This document shows positions 6,098 to 7,500 of a stretch of DNA of 7,500 bases, in pieces. The position numbers and the translations under genes were made by a program. Under the pieces are notes generated by a model that was not told the DNA's origin, searched no databases, and saw only the letters and a program-made list of their open reading frames with translations. The stretch is from Actinocrinis sp046724665. GTDB lineage: Bacteria; Actinomycetota; Actinomycetes; Streptomycetales; Catenulisporaceae. The stretch spans positions 1 through 7,500 of the forward strand of contig JBKOWZ010000030.1 of the NCBI GenBank assembly GCA_046724665.1, written 5' to 3'. The stretch's first letter is position 1; each line of letters opens with the position of its first letter.

Positions 6098-6142
6098 GCT
6101 GTGCCCCGCGACCGGTGTGGCAGGCTGGTCGCGGGGCACAGC
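6098..6142 (-). terminator. Perfect 16-bp hairpin downstream of the esterase gene
   Basis: GCTGTGCCCCGCGACC pairs perfectly with GGTCGCGGGGCACAGC around a 13-nt loop. It begins 42 nt past the esterase stop codon. The very GC-rich stem without a following U-run is the form commonly seen for actinomycete terminators, so I assign it to the esterase transcript. Confidence 0.7.
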
Positions 6143-6184
6143 GGTTGAGCGTTGAGCAGTCAGGCCGAGTGTGGCGCGGCCTGT

Positions 6185-7500
6185 TTAGCGCAGGGTCCAG
6201 CGCTGGTTACTGCCGCCGTTGCAGGTCCACAGCTCCACCAGGGTGCCGTTGGCGGTTCCGGCGCCGGTGGCATCGAGGCAGAGCCCTGACTGAACGCCGG
6301 TGATGGTGCCGTCGGCGTTGAAGTTCCATTTCTCGTTCGCCTGGCCGTTGCAGGACCAGATCACGACCTTGGTGCCCGCAGTCGTGCCCTGTGCGTTGGC
6401 GTCGAGGCAGAGGCTACTGAAGACGCGCAATTCACCGGCCGACGTACGGGTCCACTGCTGATTGGCCTGGCCGTTGCAGTCCCACAGCTGTAGCTGAGTG
6501 CCGCCGGTCTGCGTGCTGTTGGGCACGTCGATGCAGCGTCCTGAGGCCGTGCCGACGATCTGACCGGTCGTGGCGGGCGGCGGGCTGCTCGGCGGCGGCG
6601 AGGACGGCGGCGGCGACGAGGGCGGCGGGCTGGACGGCGGGCCGCTCTGGAACTGGCTGAAGAAGTTCCACACCACGCCGGAGGTCCAGGTGCGCCAGCC
6701 GTCGCACGTGCATCCGTCGATGGGGCCGGGGTCATGGCCGGCTCCGTCGAACGCGGCCCAGACGACCGGATAGCCGGTCATGCATCCGGAGTACGCGGTG
6801 ACGATGTGCGTGAGGCTGCCGTTGGCCGGCTCGGGTGGGTTCTGCGGGGTGCAGTGATTGTTGCGGACGAAGGTGTCGCGCAGTGAGCGGCCGTTGGCGA
6901 TTGGCAGCACGTTGTCGCGCAGGCCGTGCAGTCCGATGTACGCGACGGGCTGGGTGCCGGGGTTACAGCCGCTCAGGTTCGCACCGGAGTAGACCGCGAC
7001 CGCGCGGAACACGGTCGGCCGGGCACAGGCGAGGGCGTAGGTCATCGCGCCGCCGTAGCTGAACCCCGAGGAGAAGACCTGCGCGGTGTCGACGCACAGC
7101 CCCGCTTCGAGCTGGCGGAGCATGTCGTCGACGAAGGTCACGTCCTGGCCGTTGGAGTTGGCCCAGCCGTTGTTGATGCCCTGGGGGGCGACGAAGATGG
7201 TGCCGTTGCCCGCGGCGTCCGCCAGTCGCCGCAGCCCGTAGAAGGACCAGTTGTAGCCGTCGGTGCCGCCGGAGTCCACGTCGTGGGCGGTGCCGCCCAC
7301 CCAGTGGAATCCGAAGACCAGCCGGTACGGGTGGTTCATGTCGTAGTTGGCGGGGACTTCGAGGATGTAGCTGCGGCTCTGGCCGCTGCTCTGGATCGAG
7401 TGCGTGCCGCTGGCCAGCGCCGGAGCCTTTCCGCACCCGGCGGTGGCGGCGAGCGGGGTGCTCGCCGCGGCCGGGGTGGCGCCGCCGCGCGCCACCAGGC
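6185..7500 (-). CDS. Secreted CE1/PHB-depolymerase-type esterase with Pro/Ser linker and CBM13 lectin domain (5' end outside window)
   Basis: This is a probable extracellular esterase related to feruloyl/acetylxylan esterases and PHB depolymerases. Residues are numbered from a GTG at 7495, which is unlikely to be the true start: the frame stays open beyond it and only the Ala-rich end of a signal peptide is visible, up to about residue 20. The alpha/beta-hydrolase domain (about 21-283) shows the nucleophile elbow GFSYGG with Ser146, Asp194 in GLRDNVLP and His254 in GAGHDP. GFHWVGG near residue 64 may help form the oxyanion hole, and multiple Cys suggest disulfides. A linker of four SSPPP units (about 286-308) leads to a ricin-type beta-trefoil domain (311-436) with three repeats, each with a CxD and a final W motif (QQW, EKW, QRW). 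This is the common CBM13 fold that binds xylan or galactose. The substrate is inferred. Two hairpins follow the gene. Confidence 0.87.
   Translation of the reverse strand, partial: LVARGGATPAAASTPLAATAGCGKAPALASGTHSIQSSGQSRSYILEVPANYDMNHPYRLVFGFHWVGGTAHDVDSGGTDGYNWSFYGLRRLADAAGNGTIFVAPQGINNGWANSNGQDVTFVDDMLRQLEAGLCVDTAQVFSSGFSYGGAMTYALACARPTVFRAVAVYSGANLSGCNPGTQPVAYIGLHGLRDNVLPIANGRSLRDTFVRNNHCTPQNPPEPANGSLTHIVTAYSGCMTGYPVVWAAFDGAGHDPGPIDGCTCDGWRTWTSGVVWNFFSQFQSGPPSSPPPSSPPPSSPPPSSPPPATTGQIVGTASGRCIDVPNSTQTGGTQLQLWDCNGQANQQWTRTSAGELRVFSSLCLDANAQGTTAGTKVVIWSCNGQANEKWNFNADGTITGVQSGLCLDATGAGTANGTLVELWTCNGGSNQRWTLR
6572..6640 (-). repeat. Pro/Ser linker repeat between esterase and CBM13 domains
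   Basis: Four 15-bp units encode SSPPP. The serine pairs use different codons in each unit (TCC AGC, TCG TCG, TCC TCG, AGC AGC), so the DNA units have diverged while the peptide is kept. This indicates an old, selected flexible linker rather than a recent slippage expansion. Confidence 0.8.

Noticed and set aside
5930..6139. 70-residue N-terminal extension of the zinc dehydrogenase
   Set aside because: It crosses the predicted promoter and both hairpins and resembles no MDR N-terminus. ATG 5929 has a good Shine-Dalgarno.
7415..7495. Possible lipobox (TAGC) ahead of Cys21 in the esterase
   Set aside because: The -3 residue is Thr rather than Leu, and the Cys lies in a GCGKAP segment that I recall from related secreted esterases, where it is more likely a disulfide partner.

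Overview
The window is visibly GC-rich, with G or C at most third codon positions. It carries gene families and spacing typical of a soil-dwelling, filamentous-type actinomycete: KdpD/KdpE with actinobacterial features, ATGA start/stop overlaps, terminators without a U-run, and a secreted esterase joined to a ricin-type lectin domain. I cannot name genus or species from sequence alone.

Left half, + strand (1-4096): potassium homeostasis. The window opens inside kdpD, in the histidine-kinase core. kdpD overlaps kdpE, the OmpR-type response regulator, by ATGA. A 142-bp gap follows, holding a 17-bp tandem repeat, a looser related unit and a 20-bp inverted repeat. Next comes a large transporter, best read as a KimA-type (KUP/APC) K+ importer. 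Its membrane part and first cytoplasmic domain align with Bacillus subtilis KimA as I remember that sequence. After a disordered linker it carries an extra C-terminal OB-fold-like domain, which KimA lacks. Placed beside kdpDE, this gene suggests two K+ uptake routes under linked control. The kdpFABC pump genes are not in view.

Right half, - strand (7500-4107): carbohydrate use. Reading in transcription order, the first gene is a secreted CE1/PHB-depolymerase-type esterase with a Pro/Ser linker and a CBM13 domain; its 5' end lies outside the window. Two strong hairpins follow it. A recognisable promoter and leader with small palindromes then precede a two-gene operon: a zinc-dependent medium-chain dehydrogenase overlapping, by ATGA, a KduD-like short-chain dehydrogenase. 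The pair resembles the idnD/idnO or kduD style of sugar-acid (uronate, aldonate) oxidation and could handle products released from plant cell walls; the link to the esterase is inference.

The two halves converge at 4094-4109. There a 16-bp perfect inverted repeat has its ends formed by the two opposing stop codons. There is no gene-free stretch over 300 bp: the gaps are 1471-1612 and 5930-6184, and both are described. I saw no tRNA, rRNA, CRISPR, insertion sequence or phage gene. The most notable feature is the KimA/OB-fold fusion.
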